Shown: positions 23,910 through 32,805 of the stretch, in pieces | How the letters are laid out: each line of letters begins with the position of its first letter | Numbering within the stretch: position 1 is the first letter of the stretch | Source of the DNA: Flavobacteriaceae bacterium | GTDB taxonomy: Bacteria > Bacteroidota > Bacteroidia > Flavobacteriales > Flavobacteriaceae | Assembly (NCBI GenBank): GCA_003443635.1 | Contig: CP031964.1 | Coordinates: forward strand, 1,210,321 to 1,274,320 | Direction of reading: 5' to 3' | Length of the DNA stretch: 64,000 nt | The notes under the pieces: model-generated | Told to the model about the DNA's origin: nothing | Database searches by the model: none | Seen by the model: the letters and a program-made list of their open reading frames with translations, nothing else | Translations under genes and position numbers: made by a program

Positions 23910-24812
23910 ATGAAAATACTTATAACAGGAGCAACAGGCTTAATAGGGTCAGAAATTATACAGCAATGTCATAAAACTAATATTGGTGTACATTATTTAA
24001 CGACGCGTAAACAAAAACTTCAATCAGAAGTAAATTCCAAAGGGTTTTACTGGAATCCAAAAAATAAAGAAATCGATATAACTTGTTTTGAGGGAGTTGA
24101 TGTAATTATAAACTTAGCAGGCTCTACAATTGCTAAACGTTGGACCAAAACTTATAAAAAAGAAATCCTTGACAGTAGGGTTAATGGACTTGAGTTATTA
24201 AAGCACACCATTCAACAAAATAGAATTAAAATAAAACAACTTATTTCTGCAAGTGCAATAGGTATTTACCCAGATTCGTTAACTAATATTTATACCGAAG
24301 ACTATCCAGAGTGCTCTAAAAGCTTTTTAGGACAAGTTGTTGAGCAATGGGAACGTGCAGCAGATACTTTTTCAGAATTAGATATTGTCGTTTCTAAGAT
24401 TAGAATAGGCTTGGTGTTAGCTTCGAACAAAGGAGCATTGCCTAAAATTGTACTACCTATAAAAATTGGACTAGGATCAGCTTTTGGAAATGGAAAGCAA
24501 TGGCAATCATGGATTCATGTATCCGATTTAGCAAACTTGTTTTTACATGTTTTACACTATGAATTGGAAGGAGTTTATAATGGAGTTGCTCCAGAAGCAA
24601 TAACTAACTCTGAAATGACAAAAACCATCGCCAAAACCTTAAAAAAGCCATTGTTACTACCTAATACCCCTAAAGTTATAATGAAATTAATATTAGGAGA
24701 AATGCACATTTTGTTGTTTGAAAGTCAAAAAATTAACTCTAATAAAATTGAGGGAAAAGGTTTTGTTTTTGAATATAAAACTTTAGAAAATGCTTTAGAA
24801 AATTTACTTTAA
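23910..24812 (+). CDS. TIGR01777 family NAD-dependent epimerase/oxidoreductase
   Basis: The 300-residue protein has an N-terminal Rossmann motif MKILITGATGLIGSEI, then FEGVDVIINLAGSTIAKRWTKTYKKEI, LISASAIGIY and the SDR39U1-type GSAFGNGKQWQSWIHVSDLANLFLHVL. This places it in the TIGR01777/YfcH family, extended SDRs with a C-terminal DUF1731 region (KVIMKLILGEMHILLFESQKI). The substrate is unknown. It is 37 bases after mnmD and may share its transcript. The last nine bases overlap the convergent anti-sigma factor gene. Confidence 0.9.
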   Translation: MKILITGATGLIGSEIIQQCHKTNIGVHYLTTRKQKLQSEVNSKGFYWNPKNKEIDITCFEGVDVIINLAGSTIAKRWTKTYKKEILDSRVNGLELLKHTIQQNRIKIKQLISASAIGIYPDSLTNIYTEDYPECSKSFLGQVVEQWERAADTFSELDIVVSKIRIGLVLASNKGALPKIVLPIKIGLGSAFGNGKQWQSWIHVSDLANLFLHVLHYELEGVYNGVAPEAITNSEMTKTIAKTLKKPLLLPNTPKVIMKLILGEMHILLFESQKINSNKIEGKGFVFEYKTLENALENLL

Positions 24813-25586
24813 ATATACATTAGTTATTAGTTGTGATACTGTAGGGTGATCATTTCCACCTGCAGGTTCAATAGTGATATTTAAAGATTCTGCATTTTCA
24901 ATATAAGTCATGGCTAGCATTTTATTCTCTTTATTTATAATTCCCATATCAATCATTTCGCCATCAACATCTGCCCACATTTGATAATCCTTAGAGTTAT
25001 CTAATTTTGGTAATCTTTCAGTGTTAATAATCACAGATTTATTTTTATGATTTACATAACTTATCACAGTAGTTTTAGGTGATTTTTCGTTTCCTTTAAG
25101 TATATATTTCTCTGAGTCTGGGCTATTAATTATGTAATACCATTTGTTAACTTCTGCTAGGTTGTTATTGGTGTTTTCAATATTATCGTTTAGCTTTAAA
25201 TTATCTTCTTGTACTATTTTTAATTCATTTTTTAATTCGCTCAATTGAGACGCTAACCAAATAGAACCTAATAACAAAAATGCAGCGATACTGGCAGCAA
25301 TTTTAAAATATAACTGAAAACCATTTGATTTTTTATTAGAAACTGTTTTAGAATTTGTATTTGAAGTAATGGAAGTTAATAATTTCTCTTTTATTAAAGA
25401 AGGAGGTGTAATAGTGTTTTCAAAAGCTAAGGTTTCAAAATCGGATTCAAGTTTTTCAAAATATGTTTTTAATTCAGTATCAGAATTTAAAACCTGATCA
25501 ACCTGTAATTGTTCTGATGCGCTTAGCTCTCCTAACAAATACTGCTCTAGTATTGCGTTTTCTAATATCGTTTTCTTATCCATCAT
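24804..25586 (-). CDS. anti-sigma factor with RskA-like C-terminal domain
   Basis: The 260-residue protein has a cytoplasmic anti-sigma region (ENAILEQYLLGELSASEQLQVDQVL, about residues 8-70), one membrane helix (LYFKIAASIAAFLLLGSIWL, about 90-110) and a periplasmic domain. The latter contains KDYQMWADVDGEMIDMGIINKEN and SLNITIEPAGGNDHPTV, the RskA/anti-sigma-K pattern. A short coiled coil follows the helix. Its start overlaps the sigma factor's stop (ATGA), so the pair is coupled. Regulated proteolysis of RskA-type anti-sigma factors releases the sigma factor in other bacteria; that is extrapolation here. Confidence 0.9.
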   Translation of the reverse strand: MMDKKTILENAILEQYLLGELSASEQLQVDQVLNSDTELKTYFEKLESDFETLAFENTITPPSLIKEKLLTSITSNTNSKTVSNKKSNGFQLYFKIAASIAAFLLLGSIWLASQLSELKNELKIVQEDNLKLNDNIENTNNNLAEVNKWYYIINSPDSEKYILKGNEKSPKTTVISYVNHKNKSVIINTERLPKLDNSKDYQMWADVDGEMIDMGIINKENKMLAMTYIENAESLNITIEPAGGNDHPTVSQLITNVYLK

Positions 25587-26140
25587 CTTACAACTTCTAT
25601 TAAAGCTAATAAAAAAGCTAATGTTTTTGAATATAAGCTTTGCAATTTTTTTAAAGCTTGTTTTATATATGATTTAAAAGTACCTAAAGGTACTTCCATT
25701 TCTATATGTGCTTCTCGATGTGTCAATCCATTAAAATATACTAATTCAAGTGCTCTTTGATGATGCTTTTCCAGAAGTTTTATGGAACCGTTAAGCTTTA
25801 AATATTCTGAATCTATATTAATTTCATTTTCTTTATTAGTATATACACTTAAATCCTCATTTTGGATGAGTTCTTGAGGCTTTCTTAAAAAATTTAATGT
25901 TTTGTTTTTAGCAATACGATATGCCCAAGTATAAAAACGTCCTTTATCTGGATTATATTGATAAGATTTATCCCAGATTGTCATAAATGTTTCTTGTAAT
26001 AAATCTTGAGCCTGAGCTTCATCTTTACACATTCTTAAAATAACACCATATATAGCACCAGAATATTTATCGTATAACTGAGATAAAGCTAACTCTTTCT
26101 TTGCTTGTAATTGTATTATAAGTGCCTTATCGCTATTCAT
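25583..26140 (-). CDS. ECF sigma-70 family RNA polymerase sigma factor
   Basis: The 185-residue protein has sigma region 2 (LSQLYDKYSGAIYGVILRMC, AQDLLQETFMTIWDKSYQYNPDKGRFYTWAYRIAKNKTLNFLRK) and region 4 (KLLEKHHQRALELVYFNGLTHREAHIEMEVPLGTFKSYIKQALKKLQ). It is the ECF SigK-like type, which pairs with RskA anti-sigma factors. Its stop overlaps the anti-sigma start. The divergent gene 130 bases away encodes a secreted fasciclin-domain protein, a combination that recurs in Bacteroidota and suggests that the fasciclin gene is a target. Confidence 0.93.
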   Translation of the reverse strand: MNSDKALIIQLQAKKELALSQLYDKYSGAIYGVILRMCKDEAQAQDLLQETFMTIWDKSYQYNPDKGRFYTWAYRIAKNKTLNFLRKPQELIQNEDLSVYTNKENEINIDSEYLKLNGSIKLLEKHHQRALELVYFNGLTHREAHIEMEVPLGTFKSYIKQALKKLQSLYSKTLAFLLALIEVVR

Positions 26141-26271
26141 TAAAATGTTAAAAGTTTCTCAAATTTATAAAAAAAACAAACACTGCTCATCCAAAAGATA
26201 AAAACCTGTGTAGATAATATTGAAAGCGCTAAACAAATTAGTTGCTGTGTAAAAAATTAAACAAACAAATC

Positions 26272-26784
26272 ATGAAAAAAGTATTATTTATTTTAACAAC
26301 AGTAGTAATGTTAATATTTAGTCAGAGAACATCTGCTCAAAAGACAATTGTAGATATAGCGGTAGGGAATGAAAATTTCTCAACCTTAGTTACTGCTCTA
26401 AAAGCAGCAGATTTAGTAAGTGCTTTACAAAGTGACGGGCCATTTACAGTGTTTGCTCCTGTAAATAGTGCATTTGCAAAAATAGATTCTAATACTCTAG
26501 AATCATTATTAAAGACAGAAAACAAAAAGATATTGTCAAATGTTTTAACGTATCATGTAATATCCGGACAATTAAAAGCAAAAGATGTTATTACTGCTCT
26601 AAAAAAAGGAAAAGGAAAAGTAGAAGTCAAGATGTTAAATGGTCAAGAATTAACTGTAGTACAGAAGAATGGGAAAATATTGCTAAAAGACCAAAATGGA
26701 AATTATAGTGAAATTATTAAAACTGATATAGCTGGCTCTAATGGAGTGATACATATTATTGATACTGTAGTTATGCCTAAATAA
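26272..26784 (+). CDS. secreted fasciclin (FAS1) domain protein
   Basis: I start at ATG 26272 (MKKVLFILTTVVMLIFSQRTSAQ), which gives a proper signal peptide and 170 residues; the longer frame from TTG 26242 spoils it. The rest is one FAS1 domain: NFSTLVTALKAADLVSALQSDGPFTVFAPVNSAF and VLTYHVISGQLKAKDVI, then SNGVIHIIDTVVMPK. FAS1 domains mediate adhesion or oligomerisation. It lies divergently beside the sigma/anti-sigma pair. A strong terminator follows at 26836-26858. Confidence 0.9.
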   Translation: MKKVLFILTTVVMLIFSQRTSAQKTIVDIAVGNENFSTLVTALKAADLVSALQSDGPFTVFAPVNSAFAKIDSNTLESLLKTENKKILSNVLTYHVISGQLKAKDVITALKKGKGKVEVKMLNGQELTVVQKNGKILLKDQNGNYSEIIKTDIAGSNGVIHIIDTVVMPK

Positions 26785-26835
26785 ATTTATGGATTGACTA
26801 ATAGTTGGTTAGTAGCAAAATTGCTATGAAAAAAG

Positions 26836-26858
26836 CCTCACTAATTTAATTAGTGAGG
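26836..26858. terminator. bidirectional terminator between fasciclin and YceI genes
   Basis: The arms CCTCACTAATT and AATTAGTGAGG form a perfect 11-bp stem with a one-base centre, flanked by A-rich sequence on the left and T-rich on the right. The genes ending at 26784 and 26886 converge here. Confidence 0.85.
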
Positions 26859-26885
26859 TTTTACTTTTTTTATTAAATAATAAAA

Positions 26886-27527
26886 TTATGCTTTTTTAGC
26901 AACAACATTAATTTTTAATTCTACTTCGTCGCTAATAAACTTATCTCCTAAATTATCGAAGAAAGATTTAGACCCATATCTTACATTCCACTTAGAGCGA
27001 TCAATAATAAAAGTTTCACTAGTAATAATAACAGTGTCTTCATTACTTTTTACTGTAATAGGAAAACTAATAGCGTTTGTTTTATCTTTTATTGTAAGAT
27101 TACCAATTAACATTGTTTTACCTGTTCTGTTATTGATTCCAGTAACTACAAATTTAGCATTAGGAAATTTTTCAATATCAAAAAAATCATCACTTTTTAA
27201 ATGCCCTTCTAAACGAGTGTTACCATCAGCATCTTTAAGAGATGACATGTCCATAGTAAAAGTTCCAGACGATATTGCATTACCTTCTGCCTTAAATGTA
27301 CCATTAGATAATTTAATAGTTCCGTTATGAGTACCAGTAGGTTTAGATCCTTTCCATTCAATAGAAGAAGCTGTAATATCTACAATGTATTCTGATGCAA
27401 ATTCATTTTCTACTAAAGCTTTAGCTTCTGTAGAGTTGTTTTCAATTTTGGTATCGCTGTTTTTAAAACTAACAATAGCAATAACTACTGTTGCAAACGC
27501 GAAAATATTTAAAACTTTCTTTTTCAT
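26886..27527 (-). CDS. YceI family periplasmic protein
   Basis: The 213-residue protein has a signal-anchor-like start (MKKKVLNIFAFATVVIAIVSF), then a YceI lipocalin-like beta-barrel: YIVDITASSIEWKGSKPTGTHNG, TFTMDMSSLKDADGNTRLEGHLKSDDFFDIEKFPNAKFVVT and FIIDRSKWNVRYGSKSFFDNLGDKFISDEVELKI. YceI proteins bind isoprenoid-type lipids in a central pocket. It is monocistronic, with a minus-strand TACTTTTG promoter box (27552-27559). Confidence 0.93.
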   Translation of the reverse strand: MKKKVLNIFAFATVVIAIVSFKNSDTKIENNSTEAKALVENEFASEYIVDITASSIEWKGSKPTGTHNGTIKLSNGTFKAEGNAISSGTFTMDMSSLKDADGNTRLEGHLKSDDFFDIEKFPNAKFVVTGINNRTGKTMLIGNLTIKDKTNAISFPITVKSNEDTVIITSETFIIDRSKWNVRYGSKSFFDNLGDKFISDEVELKINVVAKKA

Positions 27528-27551
27528 TTTATGTGTTCTTTAGTGTTAGAA

Positions 27552-27559
27552 CAAAAGTA
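27552..27559 (-). promoter_or_regulatory. -7 promoter box of the YceI gene (TACTTTTG)
   Basis: An exact TAnnTTTG match on the minus strand ends 24 bases before the ATG at 27527. Confidence 0.5.
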
Positions 27560-27610
27560 AAGATTTGTGAAATCGAGAATGTTAAAAAATAAATAAATTA
27601 TTTAATGACA

Positions 27611-27644
27611 TTTTGACATTTTAATAATAATGGCAGTACTTTTG
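27611..27644 (+). promoter_or_regulatory. promoter of the grpE-dnaJ operon
   Basis: A TTTTG at 27611-27615 and TACTTTTG at 27637-27644, 21 bases apart, form the best -33/-7 pair in the window. The region around the -33 element holds the direct repeat TGACATTT-TGACATTT. The grpE ATG follows 38 bases after the -7 box. No CIRCE element is visible. Confidence 0.7.
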
Positions 27645-27682
27645 CCAACTTTAATTTAAGAATAAATTACATAGAAATAGCA

Positions 27683-28222
27683 ATGAGCAAAAAAGCTAAA
27701 AAAGAAGATATAATTGAAGAGCAAATTGAAGTTCAACAGGAAGAAATACAACAAGAGGTTGAAGAGTTATCTGTAGAAGAACAACTTCAAGGAGAGTTAC
27801 AACAAGAAAAAGATAAGTTTTTACGTCTATTTGCAGAATTCGAAAACTATAAAAAACGTACAACAAAAGAACGTATAGAGTTATTTAAAACTGCAAGTCA
27901 GGATGTAATGATATCTTTATTGCCAATTTTGGATGATTTTGAACGTGCTTTAAATCATATAGAAGACGATAAAGAAGCTGAAGATTTACGAAAAGGAGTG
28001 ATGCTAATCTATCAGAAATTTTTATCTACTTTAAAAGCAAAGGGATTAGAAGTTGTAGAGGTGAAGTCAGGTGACGCATTTAATGCAGATAATCATGAAG
28101 CAGTTACTCAGATTCCAGCACCTAATGATGACATGAAAGGAAAGGTTATAGATGTTATTGAAAAAGGATATACTTTAGGTGAAAAAGTAATTCGCTTTCC
28201 AAAAGTGGTAATTGGTCAATAA
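27683..28222 (+). CDS. grpE: nucleotide exchange factor GrpE
   Basis: The 179-residue protein has a Gln/Glu-rich coiled-coil N-terminus (IEEQIEVQQEEIQQEVEEL), the long dimer helix with KFLRLFAEFENYKKRTTKERIEL, and the C-terminal beta domain (GDAFNADNHEAVTQIPA, YTLGEKVIRFPKVVIGQ). GrpE releases ADP from DnaK. It is the first gene of the grpE-dnaJ operon. dnaK is not in the window. Confidence 0.95.
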   Translation: MSKKAKKEDIIEEQIEVQQEEIQQEVEELSVEEQLQGELQQEKDKFLRLFAEFENYKKRTTKERIELFKTASQDVMISLLPILDDFERALNHIEDDKEAEDLRKGVMLIYQKFLSTLKAKGLEVVEVKSGDAFNADNHEAVTQIPAPNDDMKGKVIDVIEKGYTLGEKVIRFPKVVIGQ

Positions 28223-28280
28223 ATATAGAAGAATTTTAATTAGTAATTTATTTTATAAATAATTACAAAATAATATACCT

Positions 28281-29396
28281 GTGAAGGAAGATTTTTACGA
28301 AGTACTAGGAATAAATAAAGGAGCTACTCCTGCAGAAATAAAGAAAGCTTATCGAAAAATGGCTTTAAAGTATCATCCAGATAAAAATCCAGATGATAAA
28401 GCAGCAGAAGAGAAATTTAAAAAAGCAGCAGAAGCATATGAAGTTCTTAGTGATGAAAATAAAAAAGCACGCTACGACCAGTTTGGTCACCAAGCCTTTG
28501 AAGGCGGTGGTGGCTTTGGTGGTGGCGGTATGAATATGGATGACATATTTAGCCAATTTGGTGATATCTTTGGTGGTGGTTTTGGCGGTGGATTTAGTGG
28601 TTTTGGTGGCGGCGGCTCCAGACAGCGTATGGTAAAAGGTAGTAACTTACGTATTAGAGTAACACTTACGTTGGAAGAAATTGCTAATGGTGTTGAGAAA
28701 AAAATAAAAGTAAAACGAAAAAAACAAGCTGCAGATACTACTTATAAAACATGCTCAACTTGTAATGGTAGCGGTCAGGTTACAAGAATAACAAATACTA
28801 TTTTAGGAAGAATGCAGACAGCTTCACCTTGTAATACTTGTGGTGGTGCTGGACAAATGATAGATAAAAAACCAGCAAATGCTGATGCGCATGGATTGAT
28901 TCAGGCTGAAGAAACAGTATCTATAAAAATCCCTGCAGGCGTTGTTGATGGGATGCAACTTAAAGTTTCCGGTAAAGGAAATGAAGCTCCGGGTAATGGA
29001 ATTTCTGGAGATTTACTAGTAGCTATTCAGGAAGAAGACCATCCAACATTACAGCGTGAAGGTGATAATTTACATTACGATTTGTACATAAGTGTTCCTG
29101 ATGCTATTTTGGGAGCTTCAAAAGAAATAGATGCAGTAACTGGCAAAGTTCGTATTAAAGTTGAAGCAGGTGTGCAATCAGGAAAAATTTTACGTTTACG
29201 AGGAAAAGGAATCCCAAGTGTTAATGGATATGGTCGTGGTGATTTGTTGGTGCATATTAACGTTTGGACACCAAAAACACTTAATAAAGAACAAAAACAA
29301 TTCTTTGAGAAAATGCAAAATGAAGAGCATTTTAATCCAAAACCTGAAAGTAGCGATAAATCGTTTTTTGAGAAGGTTAAAGATATGTTTTCTTAA
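28281..29396 (+). CDS. dnaJ: chaperone DnaJ
   Basis: The 371-residue protein starts at a GTG ([26 protein letters not shown]) with the J domain, in which HPD is at YHPDKNP. A Gly/Phe-rich linker follows (residues about 75-110). The cysteine-rich region has only two CxxCxGxG repeats (CSTCNGSG and CNTCGGAG) instead of four, as I remember for flavobacterial DnaJ. It therefore has one zinc site, not two. The C-terminal substrate domain follows ([26 protein letters not shown]). It works with DnaK and GrpE. It is co-transcribed with grpE across 58 bases. Confidence 0.95.
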   Translation: MKEDFYEVLGINKGATPAEIKKAYRKMALKYHPDKNPDDKAAEEKFKKAAEAYEVLSDENKKARYDQFGHQAFEGGGGFGGGGMNMDDIFSQFGDIFGGGFGGGFSGFGGGGSRQRMVKGSNLRIRVTLTLEEIANGVEKKIKVKRKKQAADTTYKTCSTCNGSGQVTRITNTILGRMQTASPCNTCGGAGQMIDKKPANADAHGLIQAEETVSIKIPAGVVDGMQLKVSGKGNEAPGNGISGDLLVAIQEEDHPTLQREGDNLHYDLYISVPDAILGASKEIDAVTGKVRIKVEAGVQSGKILRLRGKGIPSVNGYGRGDLLVHINVWTPKTLNKEQKQFFEKMQNEEHFNPKPESSDKSFFEKVKDMFS

Positions 29397-29498
29397 AGAA
29401 AGACTAAATTCATCGGTTTTATTTCCTTAAAAGCTTAATGATATGTTATATTATTAGATATCTCTAATAAATTTTAATTATAGTATCATAAAAAATAG

Positions 29499-29590
29499 TA
29501 TCTTTGAAGACGTTGCTAGCTTTGTTAGCAACAATTTTTCTTTTTCATAGCAATTTTTCCCATCCTTAAATTTTAAGGGTGGGTTTTGTT
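29499..29590 (+). ncRNA. candidate small RNA or leader downstream of dnaJ
   Basis: An exact -7 box (TATCTTTG, 29499-29506) is followed within six bases by a hairpin (GTTGCTA/TAGCAAC, 29512-29532) with a T-rich tail. A second hairpin follows (CCCATCCTT/AAGGGTGGG, 29559-29583, one G-T pair), with a T run. This could be an RNA of about 75 bases with a terminator. It could also be two successive terminators of the grpE-dnaJ operon, the simpler reading. No -33 element is evident. Confidence 0.35.
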
Positions 29591-29637
29591 TTTATAGCAA
29601 TTACCAATAAAAGACTTTTTATTGCTGTAACATTTAA

Positions 29638-29645
29638 TATCTTTA
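29638..29645 (+). promoter_or_regulatory. -7 promoter box of the ABC transporter operon (TATCTTTA)
   Basis: TATCTTTA lies 25 bases before the ATG at 29671, a normal distance for a short leader. The same octamer recurs before other genes in the window. Confidence 0.45.
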
Positions 29646-29670
29646 CCACACTTATACAAAAAACTATTAA

Positions 29671-30597
29671 ATGAACAACTTATTGGTTGCTGAAGCAGTC
29701 TCTAAAAATTTTGGAAATTTTAGAGCGCTGAATGACGTTTCAATTACAGTTCCTGAAGGAAGTATATTTGGACTCTTAGGCCCTAATGGAGCTGGAAAAA
29801 CAACACTTATTAGAATTATTAATCAAATTACAATGCCAGATACAGGCAAAGTATTTTTAGATAATTCACCATTACAAGCACATCATATTAAAGATATTGG
29901 ATACCTACCTGAAGAACGTGGACTTTATAAGTCTATGAAAGTAGGGGAGCAAGCACTGTATTTAGCACAATTAAAAGGTTTGTCTAAAGCTGAAGCTAAA
30001 AAGCGTCTTAAATATTGGTTCGAAAAATTTGAAATTGAAGATTGGTGGGGGAAAAAGATTCAAGAACTATCAAAAGGGATGGCTCAAAAAATACAATTTA
30101 TTGTAACAGTACTCCATCAACCTAAATTATTAATCTTTGATGAACCTTTTTCTGGTTTCGATCCAATAAATGCTAATTTGATTAAAGATGAGATATTGCA
30201 ATTGAGAGATGAAGGTGCTACGGTCATTTTTTCTACACATCGTATGGAATCTGTTGAAGAGTTATGTGATCATATTGCACTTATACATCAATCTAATAAA
30301 GTGTTAGATGGTAAATTGGTAGATATTAAAAGAGAATATAAAACTAATGCGTTCGAAGTTGGATTAGTTACGGAGAATGAGAATAAATTAAGAGAAGTTA
30401 TAGAAGGGAAATTTGAAGTATCTCCAGCAGATTTCAAATCATTAAATAATGATTTAAAATTAAACATAAAACTTAAAACTGGTGAAACTTCTAATGATTT
30501 ACTGTCATTTTTAACTCAAAAGGCGGAAGTAAATCATTTTAATGAATTAATACCTACTGTAAACGACATCTTTATTCAAACCGTTAAAAACAACTAA
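29671..30597 (+). CDS. ABC transporter ATP-binding protein (NatA type)
   Basis: The 308-residue protein has Walker A GLLGPNGAGKTT (about residues 34-45), signature LSKGMAQKIQ and Walker B LLIFDEPFSGFDP, with the switch His in FSTHRM. The C-terminal 90 residues form the DUF4162-type extension found in NatA-like exporters. It pairs with the ABC-2 permease that overlaps its stop codon by one base. The transported substrate is unknown; NatAB exports sodium in Bacillus. It is the first gene of a five-gene operon ending with PPK2. Confidence 0.9.
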   Translation: MNNLLVAEAVSKNFGNFRALNDVSITVPEGSIFGLLGPNGAGKTTLIRIINQITMPDTGKVFLDNSPLQAHHIKDIGYLPEERGLYKSMKVGEQALYLAQLKGLSKAEAKKRLKYWFEKFEIEDWWGKKIQELSKGMAQKIQFIVTVLHQPKLLIFDEPFSGFDPINANLIKDEILQLRDEGATVIFSTHRMESVEELCDHIALIHQSNKVLDGKLVDIKREYKTNAFEVGLVTENENKLREVIEGKFEVSPADFKSLNNDLKLNIKLKTGETSNDLLSFLTQKAEVNHFNELIPTVNDIFIQTVKNN

Positions 30598-31913
30598 TGA
30601 TGAATCATTTAAAACTAATCATAAAGCGAGAGTATTTAACGAAAGTAAAAAATAAGTCATTCATTATTATGACGTTTTTAAGCCCTATAATAATGATAGT
30701 TTTGCTATCTGTTGTGGGCTATTTATCGCAACTAAATAATAATAAAGAACGTACAATTTCTATTTTAGATGAATCGGGTTTAGTTAGTACAATCTTTAAA
30801 GATACAGAGAACATTACATATAATGTTTTATCTAATGAGAGTTTAGATGAAGCTAAAAAAATGGTTCAAGAAAAAGAAGAATATGGGTTGTTACATATAT
30901 CGCCTACAACTGATGCTGATAAAGTAGCAGAAAAGATTAAATTTTACTCTAAAGATACACCTTCACTCTCTTTGATTTCTAATTTAGAAAATAAATTAGA
31001 AAAGAGATTAACCGACTTAAAGTTAGAGCAAGGTGGTGTAGATGTGAGCATGATCGAAGCTTCCAAAACATCGGTTAATATTGCTCAAGAAAGTTATGAG
31101 GGACAAAAAACTTCTAAAGTAGATAATATTGTAAAACTTGCATTTGGAGGTATTGCAGGATATTTATTATTTATGTTCATCATCATATATGGTAATATGA
31201 TTATGCGAAGTGTAATTGAAGAAAAAACAAGTAGAATTATTGAAGTGATTATTTCTTCTGTTAAACCTATTCAATTAATGATGGGAAAGATTATAGGAAC
31301 ATCTTTAGCTGGAATTACACAATTTGTAATATGGGTAGTTTTAGGGGGCATACTATTGGCTGTTGTTTCTGCAGTTTTTGGAATAAATTTAGCAGAAGTT
31401 CAGACACCACAGCAAGAATTAGTTAATCAAGCAGTTAATTCATCAGAAATGCAGCTTATAGCTCAAAATATGATAACATCTATATCTAATCTTCCGCTGT
31501 TAAATTTAATTATAGCGTTTTTGTTTTTCTTTATCGGAGGTTACTTATTGTATAGTTCACTTTATGCAGCTATTGGAGCCGCGGTAGATAACGAAACAGA
31601 TTCACAGCAATTTATGATGCCAATATTGATACCATTAATTTTAGGAGTATATGTTGGTATATTTACAGTTATTGAAGATCCTCATGGAACAGTATCAACA
31701 ATATTCTCGTTTATACCTTTTACCTCACCTGTGGTAATGTTAATGCGTATACCGTTTGGAGTTCCAATATGGCAACAATTAGTTTCGTTTGCATTACTTG
31801 TAGGAACATTTATGTTTACTGTTTGGTTTGCAGCAAAAATTTATCGTGTAGGGATATTAATGTATGGTAAAAAAGTAAGCTATAAAGAATTGTTTAAATG
31901 GTTGAAATATTAA
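30597..31913 (+). CDS. ABC-2 type permease (NatB-like)
   Basis: The 438-residue protein has an N-terminal helix (SFIIMTFLSPIIMIVLLSVVGYL) and a large extracytoplasmic domain (about residues 50-190). Five further helices follow at the C-terminus (for example IAGYLLFMFIIIYGNMIM and LIIAFLFFFIGGYLLYSSLYAAIGA). The cytoplasmic EEKTSRIIEVIISSVKPIQLMMGKIIG between helices is the NatB/ABC2_membrane_3 signature. Two ATG codons in tandem (30597 and 30600) are both possible starts. It forms a transporter with the ATPase before it. Confidence 0.9.
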   Translation: MMNHLKLIIKREYLTKVKNKSFIIMTFLSPIIMIVLLSVVGYLSQLNNNKERTISILDESGLVSTIFKDTENITYNVLSNESLDEAKKMVQEKEEYGLLHISPTTDADKVAEKIKFYSKDTPSLSLISNLENKLEKRLTDLKLEQGGVDVSMIEASKTSVNIAQESYEGQKTSKVDNIVKLAFGGIAGYLLFMFIIIYGNMIMRSVIEEKTSRIIEVIISSVKPIQLMMGKIIGTSLAGITQFVIWVVLGGILLAVVSAVFGINLAEVQTPQQELVNQAVNSSEMQLIAQNMITSISNLPLLNLIIAFLFFFIGGYLLYSSLYAAIGAAVDNETDSQQFMMPILIPLILGVYVGIFTVIEDPHGTVSTIFSFIPFTSPVVMLMRIPFGVPIWQQLVSFALLVGTFMFTVWFAAKIYRVGILMYGKKVSYKELFKWLKY

Positions 31914-31914
31914 T

Positions 31915-32790
31915 ATGACTCAAGGTTTAGATAAAATAAGTGATACAATAACAGAAAGCTCAGCTTGGATGAAATTTGTTGACTTTTTGAATACGCCTTT
32001 ATATAAAGGCGATAACATTGAAATAAAAATAAAGACTGTAATCTTACTTACAATAACTTTATTAGTCACACATATTGTATTACGCTCTATCAGAATCTTA
32101 GCTACTAAAAAGCTTCAGGAAAATGACAAAAACCGTTTTAAAACTGTATTTACATTTTTAAAATATATTATTTTTTCTGTAGTAATTATTTCAACTTTAG
32201 ATAGTTCAGGAGTAAAAATTACGGCACTCTTAGCTGCATCTACAGCATTATTTGTTGGTATTGGTTTGGGAATGCAAAAGTTATTTCAGGATATTATTTC
32301 TGGAGTGTTTATTTTGTTGGATAAAACAGTTACAGTTAACGATATTATTGAAATAGATAAAAAAGTAGGTAAAGTAACCGAAGTTAATTTAAGAACTACC
32401 AAAGCAATTACTAATGATGATAAAATTTTAGTAATACCCAATCATAAATTTTTAAATGAAACCCTATATAATTGGACTCAGAATAATGTTACAACAAGAG
32501 AGTTTGTAAGTGTGGGAGTTGCTTATGGCACAGATGTTGATTTCGTGAAAGCGTTATTATTAGGTATTGCAGTACAAGAAAAAGCTATATTAAATGAACC
32601 AGAGCCAAATGTGTTTTTTGAAGATTTTGGAGAAAGTTCGTTAAATTTTAGATTGTATTTTTATATTTCTGATAGCTTTAACGTTCCGTTAATTAAAAGT
32701 GATTTACGTTATAAAATATATAATACTTTTAAAGAAAATAATATTGAAATTCCATTTCCACAGAGAGATGTACATTTATATAATAAATAA
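31915..32790 (+). CDS. MscS family mechanosensitive channel
   Basis: The 291-residue protein has three membrane helices; the pore helix is TALLAASTALFVGIGLGMQKLFQDIISGVFILLD. The MscS beta domain follows with VNDIIEIDKKVGKVTEVNLRTTKAI and the C-terminal alpha/beta domain with PEPNVFFEDFGESSLNFRLYFYI. MscS channels open at high membrane tension to release osmolytes. It starts one base after the permease stop, so it belongs to the same transcript as the transporter, and 15 bases separate it from the regulator gene. Confidence 0.92.
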   Translation: MTQGLDKISDTITESSAWMKFVDFLNTPLYKGDNIEIKIKTVILLTITLLVTHIVLRSIRILATKKLQENDKNRFKTVFTFLKYIIFSVVIISTLDSSGVKITALLAASTALFVGIGLGMQKLFQDIISGVFILLDKTVTVNDIIEIDKKVGKVTEVNLRTTKAITNDDKILVIPNHKFLNETLYNWTQNNVTTREFVSVGVAYGTDVDFVKALLLGIAVQEKAILNEPEPNVFFEDFGESSLNFRLYFYISDSFNVPLIKSDLRYKIYNTFKENNIEIPFPQRDVHLYNK

Positions 32791-32805
32791 ATTAGAAGAT
32801 AGAGG

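Noticed and set aside
26242-26271. TTG start extending the fasciclin protein by ten residues.
   Set aside because: ATG 26272 starts a standard signal peptide.
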